Position numbers and translations under genes: made by a program. Positions 15,885-25,666 of a DNA stretch of 64,000 nt are shown here, piece by piece. Every line of letters begins with the position of its first letter. The first letter of the stretch is position 1. Source of the DNA: Blattabacterium cuenoti (GTDB taxonomy: Bacteria > Bacteroidota > Bacteroidia > Flavobacteriales > Blattabacteriaceae); the NCBI RefSeq assembly GCF_014252295.1, contig NZ_CP059215.1, positions 124,001 to 188,000 of the forward strand, read 5' to 3'. The notes under the pieces were generated by a model, which saw nothing but the letters and a program-made list of their open reading frames with translations, was not told the DNA's origin and searched no databases.

Positions 15885-18332
15885 ATGCAAGTCTTAAAAT
15901 TTGGGGGAAGTTCCGTAGCTCATTCTGATGGGATCAAACGTATTTGTTCTTTATTAAAAAAAAAACCGAAAGGAAGATATGCTATTGTCGTATCTGCATT
16001 AGGAAATATTACCGATCAATTAATACAATGTGGTCAATTAGCTTCCGAAAGAAAAAACTGTTATAAAAACATATTAGAAGAAATAGAAATTCGTCATATA
16101 AATATCATTAGGGAATTATTTCCAATTACTTATCAAAGTCATTTAATGAGTTGGATTAAAAAAAATATAAATGATTTAGAAAGTTTGTGTGATGGAATTT
16201 TCCAAGTAGAAGAACTTTCAAAACGTTCTTTAGATAAAATTATGAGTTTTGGAGAATTAAGTTCTTCTTTTATTATTGCAGAAAAATTAAAACAATCTGG
16301 ATTAGATGCAGTTTGTAAGGATAGTCGAGATTTAATCATTACTGACTCCCAATTTGGATGTGCACAAGTAGACTTTATTACAAGTAACCATCATATTATT
16401 CAATTTTTTAGAGAAAAAATATCAGAATATATTGTATTACCAGGTTTTATAGGTTCTACATTAGAAAATGAAACAACTACTCTTGGAAGAGGAGGTTCTG
16501 ATTATACTGCATCTATTTTAGCTGCAGCTATATCTGCAAGTTTGCTTGAAATATGGACTGATGTAAGTGGAATGATGACTGCTAATCCAAAAATTGTAAA
16601 TCAATCTTTTCCTATTAAGGAAATTTCTTATGAAGAAGCAATGGAATTATCACATTTTGGAGCAAAGGTTATTTATCCACCAACGATACAACCTGCTATG
16701 AAAAAACATATTCCTATACAAATTAAAAATACCTTTTCTCCTTTAGATACAGGAACTTTAATTTATATTAGTAAAAATACAAACATTAGCCAACCAGTCA
16801 CAGGTATATCAGGAATTCAGGATACAGCTTTACTTACTCTTGAAGGAAGTGGTATGGTAGGAATACCTGGATATTCCAAACGTTTATTTGAAGCATTATC
16901 ACGTGAAAAAATAAATGTAATATTTATAACACAAAGTTCATCAGAACATTCTATTACAACAGGAATTCATGAAATGGACGTGATAAAAGCAAAAGCTGTA
17001 ATAGATAGCGAATTTGCTCAAGAAATACATCATAGACGTATAGATCCATTGAGAATAGAAAAAGATCTGTGCATTATTGCTGTTGTAGGAGATAATATGA
17101 AAAATCTTCATGGCACTAGTGGGAAAATGTTTTCTTCTTTGGGAAGAAATAGTATTAATGTAAGAGCTATAGCACAAGGTTCTACTGAAAAAAATATATC
17201 AGCTGTTATTAAAAAAATTGATTTTAAAAAAGCATTAAACACCTTGCATGAAGCATTTTTTGAAAGTCCACCAAAACAAATTAATCTTTTTATTTGTGGA
17301 GTAGGAAAAGTAGGAAATAAATTACTTGAACAAATTGATCAACAGCAAAATTATCTATTGGAACAGTTAAAACTTCAGGTTAGAGTAATAGGATTAGCTA
17401 ATAGCAAAAAAATGTATTTCAATCATGATGGAATTAATTTATCTCATTGGGAAAAATATATGAATCAAAACGGTCATAAAATGAACATATACTCTTTTAT
17501 GGAAAAAGTATGGAAATTTAATTTGAGAAATAGTTTATTTGTTGACAATACAGCTAGTGAAGAAATGGCTATGACCTACGATAATTTTTTAAAAAATGGA
17601 ATAGGAGTTATTACTTGTAATAAAATAGCTTGTTCCTCTGATTATGATCATTATAAAAAATTAAAGACACTTTCTAGGCACTTTAAAGCTCCATTTTTAT
17701 TTGAAACTAATGTAGGAGCCAGTCTCCCAGTTATTAGCACACTTAATGACCTTATAAATAGTGGAGATAAAATTAATAAAATAGAAGCAGTTTTATCCGG
17801 AAGTTTAAATTTCATATTTAATCATTTTACAGGAGAAAAATCATTTCTAGAAGTTTTAAAAGAAGCTCAATTGAAAGGATATACAGAACCTGATCCTCGC
17901 ATTGATTTGAGTGGATTAGATGTAATGCGAAAAATACTTATATTGGCGAGAGAATGTGGTTCTCCATTAGAACTTAGTGATATTCATCAAAAATCTTTTC
18001 TTCCTGTGACTTGTTTAAAATCTGAATCTATAGAAATTTTTTATCAAAAATTAGATCAGTACAAAGATTATTTTTTTAAAATCAGAAATAAAGCAGAAAA
18101 AGAGAAAAAACGCTTACGTTTTATTGCTCGTTACGAAAATGGTGTAGCTTCTATAGGGTTGGAATCAATTAATCAAAATCATCCATTTTTTCAATTAGAG
18201 GGAAAAGATAATATGGTTTTATATAATACATATCGTTATTCTGAACAGCCTCTTATCATAAAAGGTGCAGGAGCAGGAGCAGAAGTTACTGCATCTGGAG
18301 TCTTTTCTGATATTATTAAAGCTACTAAATAA
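15885..18332 (+). CDS. thrA: Bifunctional aspartokinase / homoserine dehydrogenase I
   Basis: This 815-residue fusion catalyses the first and third steps from aspartate to threonine. The aspartokinase domain (about 1-295) starts MQVLKFGGSSVAHSDGI and has GRGGSDYTASILAAA. Two ACT regulatory segments (about 310-455) include VIFITQSSSEHSIT and NINVRAIAQGSTE-like sequence. The homoserine dehydrogenase domain (about 465-815) has ICGVGKVGNKLLEQI (NAD(P) site), ETNVGASLPVI and LSGSLNFIFN. Length matches E. coli ThrA. It leads a tight thrA-thrB-thrC operon (5- and 22-nt gaps). ACT domains suggest threonine feedback, though I cannot test that. Confidence 0.98.
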   Translation: MQVLKFGGSSVAHSDGIKRICSLLKKKPKGRYAIVVSALGNITDQLIQCGQLASERKNCYKNILEEIEIRHINIIRELFPITYQSHLMSWIKKNINDLESLCDGIFQVEELSKRSLDKIMSFGELSSSFIIAEKLKQSGLDAVCKDSRDLIITDSQFGCAQVDFITSNHHIIQFFREKISEYIVLPGFIGSTLENETTTLGRGGSDYTASILAAAISASLLEIWTDVSGMMTANPKIVNQSFPIKEISYEEAMELSHFGAKVIYPPTIQPAMKKHIPIQIKNTFSPLDTGTLIYISKNTNISQPVTGISGIQDTALLTLEGSGMVGIPGYSKRLFEALSREKINVIFITQSSSEHSITTGIHEMDVIKAKAVIDSEFAQEIHHRRIDPLRIEKDLCIIAVVGDNMKNLHGTSGKMFSSLGRNSINVRAIAQGSTEKNISAVIKKIDFKKALNTLHEAFFESPPKQINLFICGVGKVGNKLLEQIDQQQNYLLEQLKLQVRVIGLANSKKMYFNHDGINLSHWEKYMNQNGHKMNIYSFMEKVWKFNLRNSLFVDNTASEEMAMTYDNFLKNGIGVITCNKIACSSDYDHYKKLKTLSRHFKAPFLFETNVGASLPVISTLNDLINSGDKINKIEAVLSGSLNFIFNHFTGEKSFLEVLKEAQLKGYTEPDPRIDLSGLDVMRKILILARECGSPLELSDIHQKSFLPVTCLKSESIEIFYQKLDQYKDYFFKIRNKAEKEKKRLRFIARYENGVASIGLESINQNHPFFQLEGKDNMVLYNTYRYSEQPLIIKGAGAGAEVTASGVFSDIIKATK

Positions 18333-18337
18333 AAATT

Positions 18338-19279
18338 ATGAAGGGGATTAAAATATTTTCACCAGCTACTGTTGCAAATTTAGCTTGTGGGTTTGATGTT
18401 ATTGGATTAGCTTTAGATCATCCTAAAGATGAAATTTTTTTGTATAAATCTAATAATCCAGGAATACGTATAAACAGAACATATGGGACACCGTTGCCAA
18501 ACGATCCAAAAAAAAATGTAGCTTTTATAGCATTGCAGTTTTTATTAAAAAAATATCAACAAAAAAAAGAAGAAAAGATAGGATTCGAGATGGAATTAAT
18601 TAAAAATATTCATCCTGGTAGTGGAATAGGATCTAGTGCAGCTAGTGCAGCAGGAGTTGTTTATGGAGCTAATGTTTTATTAGGAAATCCTTTTAGTACT
18701 ATACAATTAATACGTTTTGCAATGGAAGGAGAACGTTTTGCAAGTGGAACAGCTCATGCTGATAATGTAGCTCCTGCTATCATGGGAGGGGTTACATTAG
18801 TAAGAAGCTATAAGCCATTGGATATTACTAAATTACATTCCCCTAATGAATTATGGGTAAGCATTATTCACCCGCAAATTGAAATTAGAACATCGGATGC
18901 TAGAGAAATTTTAAAACAAAAAATATTAATGACAGATGCTATTCGACAATGGGGAAACATAGGATCATTAGTTGCCGGATTATATCAAGAGAATTATGAA
19001 TTAATAAGCAGGTCTTTAGAAGATGTTATCGTTGAACCTATACGAGCAATGTTAATTCCAGCTTTTTATGAACTCAAAATTAGATGTAAAGAAATAGGAG
19101 CTTTAGGTGGAGGAATTTCTGGTTCAGGGCCTTCTGTTTTCATGTTAAGTAAGGGAAACAATACTGCTAAAAAAGTAACTGAAATGATGAATCGTGTTTA
19201 CTCTCCATTAAAAATTGATTATAAAACTTATACTTCTCCAATTAATCAACAAGGAGTTAAGTGGTCTAAAATTATTTAA
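18338..19279 (+). CDS. thrB: Homoserine kinase
   Basis: ThrB phosphorylates homoserine using ATP. The 313-residue GHMP kinase starts MKGIKIFSPATVANLACGFD and has the phosphate-binding motif HPGSGIGSSAASAAGVVYGA (about 90-110) and the C-terminal motif LGGGISGSGPSVFML. It lies 5 nt after thrA and 22 nt before thrC, and is the middle gene of the threonine operon. No unusual features. Confidence 0.97.
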   Translation: MKGIKIFSPATVANLACGFDVIGLALDHPKDEIFLYKSNNPGIRINRTYGTPLPNDPKKNVAFIALQFLLKKYQQKKEEKIGFEMELIKNIHPGSGIGSSAASAAGVVYGANVLLGNPFSTIQLIRFAMEGERFASGTAHADNVAPAIMGGVTLVRSYKPLDITKLHSPNELWVSIIHPQIEIRTSDAREILKQKILMTDAIRQWGNIGSLVAGLYQENYELISRSLEDVIVEPIRAMLIPAFYELKIRCKEIGALGGGISGSGPSVFMLSKGNNTAKKVTEMMNRVYSPLKIDYKTYTSPINQQGVKWSKII

Positions 19280-19301
19280 TAAGTAATATAAAATAATTCT
19301 T

Positions 19302-20627
19302 ATGTTGTATCATAGTTTAGAAAATTATAAAAATTTAGTTTCTTTTGAAAATGCTGTATTAAAAGGGTTATCACCAGATGGTGGATTATACGTTCCTGAA
19401 CGTATTCCAAAATTAGAACATCAATTTATTCATAATATTTCTAATTATGATATTGATACAATAGCGATGAATATCATCAAACCTTATATTGGAAAATCTA
19501 TTCCAGAAGATTTTATTCATAATATCATTTGTGATACTTTAAATTTTCCTTTTCCATTACAAAAAATTCATGATAATATTCACGTATTAGAGCTTTTTCA
19601 TGGACCTACTTTAGCTTTTAAAGATGTAGGAGCTAGATTTATGGCAGGATGTTTGAGTTATTTTTCTAAAAGAATAGGACAAAATGTCACAGTTTTAGTA
19701 GCTACTTCAGGAGATACTGGTGGAGCTGTAGCTCAAGGGTTTCACAAAAAACCTGGAATAGAAGTTATTATTTTATATCCGTATAATGGAATTAGTTCTT
19801 TGCAAGAACAACAAATTACTTCTTTAGGAGACAATATATTTTCTGTAGCAATAAATGGAAATTTTGATAATTGTCAAAAAATGGTAAAAAAAGCCTTTTT
19901 GGATAAAAAAATACAAAAAAAATATTTATTGACTTCTGCTAATTCTATTAATATCGCTAGATGGATCCCTCAAATGTTTTATTATTTTTTAGCTTATAGA
20001 AAAATAAAAATGATGGGGAATACAAAAGAATTAATTTTTTCAGTTCCTAGTGGAAATTTTGGAAATATCTGTGCAGGAATGATGGCTGAAAAAATGGGCG
20101 TTCCCATAAAATTATTTATTGCTTCTACAAATATTAATGATACTATTCCTAGATTTTTAAAATATGAAAAATATCATCCTCTTCCAGTAAAAAAAACTAT
20201 ATCCAATGCTATGGATATATCTGATCCAAGTAATTTTTCTAGAATATGGAATTTTTTGTACAAAAAAAATATATTTCAATTAAAACAAAAACTTTTTTCT
20301 TATCAGTTTACGGATAAAAATACTTTAGACACCATCAATATAGTTTGGAAAAAATATAAATATATGCTTGATCCACACGGATCTATTGGTTATTTAGGAT
20401 TAAGAAAATATTTGCAAGAAGTAAAAGATTCTTCATCTAGAATTGCTATTTTTTTAGAAACTGCTCATCCAATTAAATTTATAGATGAGATACCGTCCTC
20501 TTTAAGAGGAGAAATTATTGCTCCTGATATACTGAAAAAATTTTTAAGTAGAAAAGTAAAAAAACAAAAAATATCCTTATCTAATGATTTTAATGTTTTT
20601 AGAGATTGGTTATTAGAAAGAAGATAA
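19302..20627 (+). CDS. thrC: Threonine synthase
   Basis: ThrC converts O-phosphohomoserine to threonine with pyridoxal phosphate. The 441-residue protein begins MLYHSLENYKNLVSFENAVLK. The PLP lysine lies in HGPTLAFKDVGARF, and the phosphate-binding loop is at VPSGNFGNICAGMMA, with ATSGDTGGAVAQGF nearby. Length is typical of the bacterial class. It ends the thrABC operon, 3 nt short of the convergent thyA stop. Confidence 0.97.
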   Translation: MLYHSLENYKNLVSFENAVLKGLSPDGGLYVPERIPKLEHQFIHNISNYDIDTIAMNIIKPYIGKSIPEDFIHNIICDTLNFPFPLQKIHDNIHVLELFHGPTLAFKDVGARFMAGCLSYFSKRIGQNVTVLVATSGDTGGAVAQGFHKKPGIEVIILYPYNGISSLQEQQITSLGDNIFSVAINGNFDNCQKMVKKAFLDKKIQKKYLLTSANSINIARWIPQMFYYFLAYRKIKMMGNTKELIFSVPSGNFGNICAGMMAEKMGVPIKLFIASTNINDTIPRFLKYEKYHPLPVKKTISNAMDISDPSNFSRIWNFLYKKNIFQLKQKLFSYQFTDKNTLDTINIVWKKYKYMLDPHGSIGYLGLRKYLQEVKDSSSRIAIFLETAHPIKFIDEIPSSLRGEIIAPDILKKFLSRKVKKQKISLSNDFNVFRDWLLERR

Positions 20628-20630
20628 AAT

Positions 20631-21425
20631 TTAAATTGCTACATCTCCTTTAATATGAGGATAAGGATTATAATCTTTTAATTGAAAATCTTCAAAACGA
20701 AATTCAAAAATATTTTTTACTAATGGATTAAGGATCATTTTTGGAAGTTTTCTTGGAGTTCTTTTTATTTGTAATTTTACCTGTTTAATATGGTTATTAT
20801 AGATATGAGCATCCCCTACAGTATGTATAAGTTCTTTTTCTTTTAAATCAAGAGTTTTAGATAACATAATAAGCAATAGAGCATAAGAAGCTATGTTAAA
20901 TGGTAATCCTAAAAAAATGTCTGCACTCCTTTGATACAGGAGTAAAGACAATTTTTTGTCAGATACATAGAATTGAAAGAGCAAATGACAAGGAGGTAAA
21001 GCCATATTTTTAATCATACCAACATTCCAAGAAGAAACAATTAAACGTCGTGAATTCGGGTTTAATTTTATTTCTTTTATAAGATTAGTTATTTGATCAA
21101 TAAAAAATCCATCATATGTTGGCCATTTTCTCCATTGAAATCCATATATTGGTCCAAGATTTCCGTTTTTATCTGACCATTCGTCCCATATTGAAACTTG
21201 ATTATCTTTCAAATATTGGATGTTTGTGTCTCCTTTCAAAAACCATAATAATTCATAAATAATAGATCGTAAATTTAATTTTTTTGTGGTTAAAAGAGGG
21301 AACCCTTTTTCTAAATTGAATCGCATATGATATCCAAATATACTTATCGTTCCAATACCAGTACGATCTTGCTTTTTTATACCATTTTTTAATACGTTTT
21401 TTAATAGATTTAAGTATTGTTTCAT
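20631..21425 (-). CDS. thyA: Thymidylate synthase
   Basis: ThyA methylates dUMP to dTMP using methylene-tetrahydrofolate. The 264-residue protein has [15 protein letters not shown] at its N-terminus, the catalytic cysteine in [14 protein letters not shown], the dUMP-binding [20 protein letters not shown] and the C-terminal PHIKGDVAI. All are standard E. coli-type features. Its dUMP supply would normally come from dCMP deaminase, whose gene at 12.7 kb is frameshifted. Convergent with thrC and divergent from prs. Confidence 0.98.
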   Translation of the reverse strand: MKQYLNLLKNVLKNGIKKQDRTGIGTISIFGYHMRFNLEKGFPLLTTKKLNLRSIIYELLWFLKGDTNIQYLKDNQVSIWDEWSDKNGNLGPIYGFQWRKWPTYDGFFIDQITNLIKEIKLNPNSRRLIVSSWNVGMIKNMALPPCHLLFQFYVSDKKLSLLLYQRSADIFLGLPFNIASYALLLIMLSKTLDLKEKELIHTVGDAHIYNNHIKQVKLQIKRTPRKLPKMILNPLVKNIFEFRFEDFQLKDYNPYPHIKGDVAI

Positions 21426-21474
21426 AGTATTATATTAATTATTTTTTTTCTTAATTTTATTAAGATTATAAAAG

Positions 21475-21482
21475 TATTTTTG
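21475..21482 (+). promoter_or_regulatory. Candidate -7 promoter element upstream of prs
   Basis: TATTTTTG fits the Bacteroidetes -7 consensus TAnnTTTG and lies 16 nt before the prs start codon, giving a very short leader. No clear -33 TTG element is seen at the usual spacing. In DNA this AT-rich such octamers arise by chance about once per kilobase per strand, so confidence is low. Confidence 0.3.
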
Positions 21483-21498
21483 CATAAAAAATATAACT

Positions 21499-22437
21499 AT
21501 GAATCAAAAGGTTCTCTTCTTTTCTACAAGAAGTGGGTTAAAATTGGCAAAAAATATATCTTCTTTTTATGGACCTTTTCTTGGAAAGGTCCAATTTTTA
21601 AAATTTAGTGATGGAGAATATACTCCTTGTTTTGAACAATCTGTTCGTGGATCTAGAGTTTTTTTAATTGGTTCTACTTTTCCTCCGGTAGATAATTTAA
21701 TGGAATTATTATTAATGTGCGATGCAGCTCGTAGAGCTTCCGCTAATAATATAACACTTGTTATTCCATATTTTGGATGGGCTAGACAAGATCATAAAGA
21801 TAAGCCAAGGACTCCTATTGCTGCGAAATTAATAGCAAATTTAATGGTTGCTTCAGGAGCAACTAGACTCATGACTATGGATTTGCATGCAGATCAAATT
21901 CAGGGTTTTTTTGATATACCTGTAGATCATTTGTATGCATCTAGAATATTCATTGATTATATTAAAAAATTAAACATGGATCAATTAACTATTGCTTCTC
22001 CAGATATGGGTGGAGCTAAAAGAGCTAGAAGCTATGCTTGTTATTTGGGAACAGATGTAGTAATCTGTTATAAAGAAAGGAAAAAAGCAAATGAAATTGA
22101 ATTTATGAATCTTATAGGAAATGTTGTAGATAAAAATATCATATTGATAGATGATATGGTAGATACAGCTGGAACTTTAACAGAAGCCGCAAACTTAATA
22201 AAAAAACAAGGAGCTAAAAGTGTACGAGCTATTGCTACTCATCCAGTTTTATCTGGGAATTCATATGAAAAAATAAATAAATCCGAACTTGAAGAATTAG
22301 TAGTTACAGATACTATTCCTATAAGTGAAGTTAAATATAGTGATAAAATTAAAGTTTTATCTTGTGCATCACTTTTTGCTGAAGTAATGCAATCAGTACA
22401 CAATGATGAATCTATCAGTAATAAATTCATAATATGA
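21499..22437 (+). CDS. prs: Ribose-phosphate pyrophosphokinase (PRPP synthetase)
   Basis: Prs makes PRPP, the shared precursor of the purine (PurF), pyrimidine (PyrE) and histidine routes. The 312-residue protein has the flexible loop PYFGWARQDHKDKPRTPIAA, the DLHADQIQGFFDIPVDHLYA ribose-phosphate region and the PRPP-binding VDKNIILIDDMVDTAGTLTE. Start ATG at 21499. The gene overlaps rplY by 4 nt (ATGA), and the prs-rplY pairing is common in bacteria. Confidence 0.97.
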   Translation: MNQKVLFFSTRSGLKLAKNISSFYGPFLGKVQFLKFSDGEYTPCFEQSVRGSRVFLIGSTFPPVDNLMELLLMCDAARRASANNITLVIPYFGWARQDHKDKPRTPIAAKLIANLMVASGATRLMTMDLHADQIQGFFDIPVDHLYASRIFIDYIKKLNMDQLTIASPDMGGAKRARSYACYLGTDVVICYKERKKANEIEFMNLIGNVVDKNIILIDDMVDTAGTLTEAANLIKKQGAKSVRAIATHPVLSGNSYEKINKSELEELVVTDTIPISEVKYSDKIKVLSCASLFAEVMQSVHNDESISNKFII

Positions 22438-23069
22438 AATATGTAAATATATACGGTCAAAAAAGAAATGTAGGTAAAAAGGCTGTTCGTTCTATTCGAC
22501 TTTCTGGAAAAATACCATGTATTTTATATGGAAAAGATATTAATATTCCATTTTTCACTTCATTAGAAAATTTAAAAAAAATAGTGTATACAACGGAATT
22601 TCATGGAGTAATCATTCAAATAGAGGGATATGAAAATATAAATGCAGTTCGAAAAGAAATACAATTTGATCCTGTTAATGATAAAATATTACATGTAGAT
22701 TTTTTTCAAATTAATGAATCGAAACCTATTATATTAGAAATTCCTATAAAATTTTTTGGAAGACCGATTGGAGTTTCTAAAGGCGGAGAATATTATTCTC
22801 CAATTAGAAAATTAAAAATAAAAGCTTTTCCATCTAATATTCCAGAATATATAAAATTGAATATAGATTCTTTAGATATAGGAGATAAGATAATAGTTGA
22901 TGATTTATATAATAGTCAATATGTTATATTACATTCTTCTAATACGCTTATAGCAAGAGTAAAAAATTCACGTATAAATATTAAAGAATCCCAAGAAGAA
23001 AATAAAGAAGATCAAAAAGAAAAAGAAAATCCAAAAGGAGAAGAAGATAAGAAAGGAAAAAATAAATAA
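22434..23069 (+). CDS. rplY: 50S ribosomal protein L25 (CTC form)
   Basis: This 211-residue protein is the long L25/CTC type that binds 5S rRNA. An N-terminal L25 domain (about 1-90) includes VRSIRLSGKIPCILYG and HVDFFQI. A C-terminal beta domain (about 95-175) includes PIKFFGRPIGVSKGGEY, and the tail is Lys/Glu-rich. It overlaps prs by 4 nt upstream, and the next gene, tadA, begins at its last base (TAATG). Confidence 0.95.
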   Translation: MKYVNIYGQKRNVGKKAVRSIRLSGKIPCILYGKDINIPFFTSLENLKKIVYTTEFHGVIIQIEGYENINAVRKEIQFDPVNDKILHVDFFQINESKPIILEIPIKFFGRPIGVSKGGEYYSPIRKLKIKAFPSNIPEYIKLNIDSLDIGDKIIVDDLYNSQYVILHSSNTLIARVKNSRINIKESQEENKEDQKEKENPKGEEDKKGKNK

Positions 23070-23524
23070 TGTTTTTAGATTATTATTTTATGAAAATAGC
23101 TTTAAAAGAAGCTTTTATTGCTTTTCAAAAGAATGAAGTTCCTATAGGAGCTGCAATAACATGTGACGATGTAGTAATAGCAAAAGCTCATAATTTAACT
23201 GAAACTTTCAATAATATTACCGCACATGCAGAAATTTTAGTTCTTAATTTAGCATCCAATTATTTGAAAAATAAATACATGAAGGAATGCACCTTATATG
23301 TCACTATAGAACCATGTATTATGTGTGCTGGAGCTTTATTTTGGTCTCAAATAGGAAGAGTAGTTTGTGGAGCTTCCAACCATTCTAGAATAGGATTTTT
23401 GTCTTCTGGTATCCAATTACATCCAAAAACTAAATTTGTTTCTGGAGTAATGAAAAATCAGTGTCAAGATGTTATTCAAAAATTCTTCTTTCTTAGAAGG
23501 ATTGAGAAAAACAAAATTATGTAA
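23069..23524 (+). CDS. tadA: tRNA-specific adenosine deaminase
   Basis: TadA converts the wobble adenosine of tRNA-Arg(ACG) to inosine. The 151-residue protein has the zinc/catalytic motif TAHAEILVLN (HAE) and EPCIMCAGALFWSQIGRVV (PCxxC), plus CGASNHSRIGF. The ATG at 23069 starts in the rplY stop (TAATG); an in-frame ATG at residue 8 (FMKIALKEA) is an alternative. It overlaps the convergent DedA gene by 8 nt. In this genome tRNA editing is kept while the related dCMP deaminase gene is broken. Confidence 0.93.
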   Translation: MFLDYYFMKIALKEAFIAFQKNEVPIGAAITCDDVVIAKAHNLTETFNNITAHAEILVLNLASNYLKNKYMKECTLYVTIEPCIMCAGALFWSQIGRVVCGASNHSRIGFLSSGIQLHPKTKFVSGVMKNQCQDVIQKFFFLRRIEKNKIM

Positions 23525-24209
23525 GTACTTTTTTAGCTTTTTTCTTTATTTTTATTTTTAGTATAATCGGTAAAGTTGTAGTAAATACGATTAATAATAT
23601 TATCCATTCAAGATGATTTTTTAATTCAGGAAAACTTTTATCTAAATAATGTCCAGCTAACATAATAGAAAAAGTCCAAGTAAGTGCTCCAATAATATTA
23701 TATACCATAAATTTTTTAAAACTTATACGAATTACTCCTGCCACAATGGGAGCAAAAGAACGAAAAACTGGGAGAAATCGACTCATAATCAATGCAGTTG
23801 TTTTGTATTTGTTGTAAAATAATTTTGCTAGAATAAGATGTTTTTTCTTAAAAAGAAATGAATCCTTTTTTTTATATAATAATTTTCCTGATTTATATCC
23901 TAACCAATATCCTTGCATATTACCAAGAATAGCAACTCCAGCTACAATTAAAATAATTACAAAAAAGGGAACATTATAAAAATTTTTGCATAAGTCTTCT
24001 CCAAAAATTCCAGCAGTAAATAATAAAGAGTCTCCTGGCAATAAAAACCCAATAAAAAATCCTGTTTCTGCAAAAACTATTGCTAAGAGAACAAACAAAG
24101 CTGTTTTTCCAAAATATAAGAATATCCATCTTGGATTGAATAAATGCTGAAAAAAGTCCCAAAGATCCAACATACTACAAATACGAGAAATAAAACTAAA
24201 TATTTCCAT
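23517..24209 (-). CDS. DedA family membrane protein
   Basis: This 230-residue inner-membrane protein of the DedA/SNARE-associated family has FAETGFFIGFLLPGDSLLFT near residues 45-65 and the second re-entrant motif RFLPVFRSFAPIVAGV near 145-160, with about five hydrophobic segments. Family members are linked to lipid flipping and membrane homeostasis. The specific substrate here is unknown. Its 5' region holds one arm of a perfect 21-bp inverted repeat, with an AAGGAG 21 nt from the ATG, further than a normal ribosome-binding site. Confidence 0.92.
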   Translation of the reverse strand: MEIFSFISRICSMLDLWDFFQHLFNPRWIFLYFGKTALFVLLAIVFAETGFFIGFLLPGDSLLFTAGIFGEDLCKNFYNVPFFVIILIVAGVAILGNMQGYWLGYKSGKLLYKKKDSFLFKKKHLILAKLFYNKYKTTALIMSRFLPVFRSFAPIVAGVIRISFKKFMVYNIIGALTWTFSIMLAGHYLDKSFPELKNHLEWIILLIVFTTTLPIILKIKIKKKAKKVLT

Positions 24210-24215
24210 TTTCTC

Positions 24216-24300
24216 TATTTTTTATATTTTCTCCTTAAATTCTATAGATTTTACTAGTTGATAGGAAAAAATGAAAATCAAGGAGAAAATATAAAAAATA
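24216..24300. repeat. Perfect 21-bp inverted repeat upstream of the DedA gene
   Basis: Positions 24216-24236 and 24280-24300 are exact reverse complements separated by 43 nt. Each arm contains AAGGAGAAAAT reading away from the other arm's gene. The repeat lies between the DedA start (24209) and the small ORF. A perfect 21-bp match is unlikely by chance even in AT-rich DNA. It could be an inverted duplication of a leader or a stem-forming regulatory element. Confidence 0.85.
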
Positions 24301-24341
24301 CTTATTTTCATATTTTCTTAAATCTTAATTCAAAAAAACAT

Positions 24342-24461
24342 ATGGAGTATTTATTCAAATTCATTAATATTTTAGGATGGATTCCTAATATGTTTTTTTT
24401 TATAATAGGTTTTATGTTTATAATTTTTTGGCTGTATCGGATATTTCATTTTATTGATTAA
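24342..24461 (+). CDS. Tiny hypothetical single-pass membrane protein
   Basis: A 39-residue frame starting MEYLFKFINILGWIPNMFF and ending YRIFHFID, with one continuous hydrophobic helix. An in-frame start at 24258 would add 28 polar residues that read through the inverted-repeat arm and look non-coding, so I prefer 24342. Small one-helix proteins of similar shape are annotated near nucleotide and membrane genes in Flavobacteriia, but I cannot assign a family. It could be a chance ORF, but the strongly amphipathic ends and the spacing to aroB (49 nt) make it plausible. Confidence 0.45.
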   Translation: MEYLFKFINILGWIPNMFFFIIGFMFIIFWLYRIFHFID

Positions 24462-24510
24462 TAAAAAATTAGTTAATTTTGTTGAATAAATCCAAATTTT
24501 ATGTATAAAA

Positions 24511-25608
24511 ATGAAAAAAAGTGAGAAGGACAAACTCATATTTTTTAATGAAAAAGCTTATGAAATACTAAGAAATTATCTACTTAAAAAAGTAGATTCC
24601 ATAAAAAATACATTTATTTTAGTGGATGACAAAACTTATCAATATTGTCTTCCTGTTCTTCTTTCTCATGTAGACTCCCTAAAAGAATCTAACTTAATTA
24701 GAATAAAATCAGGGGAAAAAGAAAAAAATATTCATACATGCATTCAAATATGTAAAATTTTAGAGAATTTTAAAGCAAATAGAAAAAGTTTAATCCTAAA
24801 TTTAGGAGGAGGTGTTGTAACAGATATAGGTGGATTCGTTGCTTCTATATTTAAAAGAGGAATTTGTTTTGTGAATATTCCTACTTCCTTATTAGGAATG
24901 GTTGATGCTTCTATAGGATATAAAACAGGTATTAATTTAGATTCTATTAAAAATGAAATAGGATCTTTTTATATTCCAGAATTTTTAATAATTGATCCTA
25001 ATTTTTTGAAAACACTATCTAATCAAGAAATCATTTCTGGAATGTCTGAGGTGTTTAAACATGGTTTAATAGCAGATAAAGATTTTTGGATAAATCTAAA
25101 TAATATAAAAAACATTATTGATATAACAGACAATCAATGGGATCATTTAATTTGTAGATCTATTTTGATAAAACAAAAAATTGTAGATCAAGACCCTAAA
25201 GAGAAAGGATTAAGAAAAATTCTTAATTTTGGACATACTATTGGACATGCTTTAGAAAGTTATTTTATGAATACGGATAAAGTTATATTACATGGAATAG
25301 CAGTGGTTATAGGTATGATATGCGAATCTTGGATTTCATATAAAATTAATGGGTTATCCATCTCTGATTATGAGAATATAAAATTTACACTTTCTAAATT
25401 TTATTCAATCCAAAATAAAATTTTGAATCTATCTGATTCAGAAATTGAAAAAATACTGGTGATTATGGAATATGATAAAAAAAATGAAAAAAACAAAATT
25501 CAATTTTCTTTACTAAAAGAGATAGGAAAATGTTCTTATAATTGTCAAGTACCACATTCTTTGATCAGAGAATGTTTTTTTGAACTAAAAAACATAGATT
25601 TTTCTTAA
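24511..25608 (+). CDS. aroB: 3-dehydroquinate synthase
   Basis: AroB closes the ring in the second step of the shikimate pathway, using NAD and zinc. The 365-residue protein has NLGGGVVTDIGGFVAS (NAD site), RGICFVNIPTSLLGMVDASIG, GMSEVFKHGLI (zinc Glu) and NFGHTIGHALES (zinc His residues). Length and motifs are intact. No other aro genes are adjacent. Retention fits supply of aromatic amino acids to an insect host. Confidence 0.96.
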   Translation: MKKSEKDKLIFFNEKAYEILRNYLLKKVDSIKNTFILVDDKTYQYCLPVLLSHVDSLKESNLIRIKSGEKEKNIHTCIQICKILENFKANRKSLILNLGGGVVTDIGGFVASIFKRGICFVNIPTSLLGMVDASIGYKTGINLDSIKNEIGSFYIPEFLIIDPNFLKTLSNQEIISGMSEVFKHGLIADKDFWINLNNIKNIIDITDNQWDHLICRSILIKQKIVDQDPKEKGLRKILNFGHTIGHALESYFMNTDKVILHGIAVVIGMICESWISYKINGLSISDYENIKFTLSKFYSIQNKILNLSDSEIEKILVIMEYDKKNEKNKIQFSLLKEIGKCSYNCQVPHSLIRECFFELKNIDFS

Positions 25609-25666
25609 TTTATTAATATTCTTTATATTAGAACAAATATAATAAACCTCATAATTTTTATAAAAA

